Positions 41,153 to 41,491 of a stretch of DNA of 41,491 bases are shown here, one piece after another. The stretch covers positions 1 through 41,491 of the forward strand of contig JBJTCN010000014.1 of the NCBI GenBank assembly GCA_046091905.1, read 5' to 3'. This DNA comes from ZLKRG08 sp046091905. Lineage in GTDB: Bacteria > Actinomycetota > Actinomycetes > Nanopelagicales > Nanopelagicaceae. A program made the position numbers and the translations under genes. The notes under the pieces were generated by a model. It had not been told where the DNA came from. It worked only from the letters and a program-made list of their open reading frames with translations, and made no database searches. Numbering within the stretch: position 1 is the stretch's first letter; the number at the start of each line of letters is the position of its first letter.

Positions 41153-41491
41153 CGCATCGCTTCTCGTAAAGGTTTGCGAAGTAAAAATACAATTGCGACT
41201 GCAATGATTAACATGGCGGCTGATAAAGAATAAGCAGCGCTAATATCTATATCTAACTCTTGATAAATCAACATAGTCCATGTTTGAGTGGTCCCTGGAA
41301 GTGATCCGGCAAACATTAAAGTGGCACCAAATTCACCCATCGCACGCGCCCAAGCCAAAATTCCTCCAGTTGCAATTGCACTTCTAGATTGAGGTATGGC
41401 AATTTTTTGGAATAAATCTCCAGAATCTGCGCGATCAATAATTGCGGCATCCTCTACCTCTTTAGGTAGTTGACGAAAATTAGATTCACAA
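41149..41491 (-). CDS. modB: Molybdate ABC transporter permease, N-terminus beyond window
   Basis: C-terminal part, about 113 residues, of the molybdate importer permease. The open frame continues to the right edge of the window, so the start is outside. ModB features: the EAA-type loop (VEDAAIIDRADSGDLFQKIA), then WARAMGEFGATLMFAGSLPG and the final hydrophobic helix with a basic tail. It overlaps mobA by 4 bases, linking molybdate uptake with cofactor synthesis in one operon; modA and possibly modC should lie just beyond 41491. Confidence 0.92.
   Translation of the reverse strand, partial: CESNFRQLPKEVEDAAIIDRADSGDLFQKIAIPQSRSAIATGGILAWARAMGEFGATLMFAGSLPGTTQTWTMLIYQELDIDISAAYSLSAAMLIIAVAIVFLLRKPLREAMR

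Noticed and set aside
1..41491. CRISPR arrays, tRNA/rRNA genes, insertion sequences or prophage
   Set aside because: No direct-repeat arrays, cloverleaf-like intergenic sequences, transposase or phage proteins were seen; intergenic gaps are about 125 bases or less.

Overview
The window looks like chromosomal DNA of a streamlined, AT-leaning Actinomycetota, for example a free-living freshwater or marine picoplanktonic lineage such as Nanopelagicales (acI). This placement is inferred from general protein resemblance, very tight gene packing, many 1-8 nt start/stop overlaps (ATGA, TTGA, GTGA, TAATG) and frequent TTG/GTG starts; no rRNA or marker gene confirms it. No tRNA, rRNA, CRISPR, IS or phage gene was seen. 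No gene-free stretch longer than about 150 bases was found.

Layout. (A) 1-4.9 kb: a polyamine/iron-type ABC importer (binding protein and two permeases, the second broken by an inversion junction at the left edge), a zinc alcohol dehydrogenase and an IclR regulator. (B) 4.9-9.9 kb, minus strand: malate synthase, a PuuC-like aldehyde dehydrogenase and a copper amine oxidase, which together form an amine-oxidation module. (C) 9.9-19.4 kb, minus strand: fdhD and choline dehydrogenase (betA), a strong terminator, then a betaine/choline OpuA-type ABC importer, betaine-aldehyde dehydrogenase (betB) and a non-pyrrolysine MttB-family methyltransferase. (D) 19.5-25.4 kb, plus strand, divergent from C across an IclR-type operator: IclR regulator, corrinoid protein, MetV-like zinc-finger protein, MetF, CH3-THF:corrinoid methyltransferase, a RamA/RACo-type corrinoid activator and DUF1638. 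(E) 25.4-36.8 kb, minus strand: a GntR-led operon with a dimethylglycine/sarcosine dehydrogenase, ETF beta and alpha, formate-THF ligase and an NAD-type molybdenum formate dehydrogenase (fdsG, fdsB, and fdsA carrying an FdsD-like tail). (F) 36.9-41.5 kb: molybdenum cofactor synthesis (moaD on plus; modB, mobA, moeA, moaC, mogA, moaE, moaA on minus).

How it works together (inference from families and context). Choline is imported by Opu and oxidised by BetA and BetB to glycine betaine. The MttB-like enzyme moves the first methyl to the corrinoid protein, and the MtgA-like enzyme moves it on to THF. RamA keeps the cobalt reduced. MetF/MetV oxidises CH3-THF to CH2-THF. The resulting dimethylglycine is demethylated by the DMGDH-like flavoprotein, with electrons going to ETF and C1 units to CH2-THF. 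C1 units would be oxidised by a FolD encoded elsewhere, then released as formate with ATP gain by Fhs, and formate would be oxidised to CO2 with NADH by FdsABG(D). FdhD and the Mo-cofactor genes mature that enzyme. The window therefore encodes a nearly complete route from choline methyl groups to CO2 that joins an acetogen/methanogen-style corrinoid demethylation module to O2-associated enzymes. This is the most notable system here.
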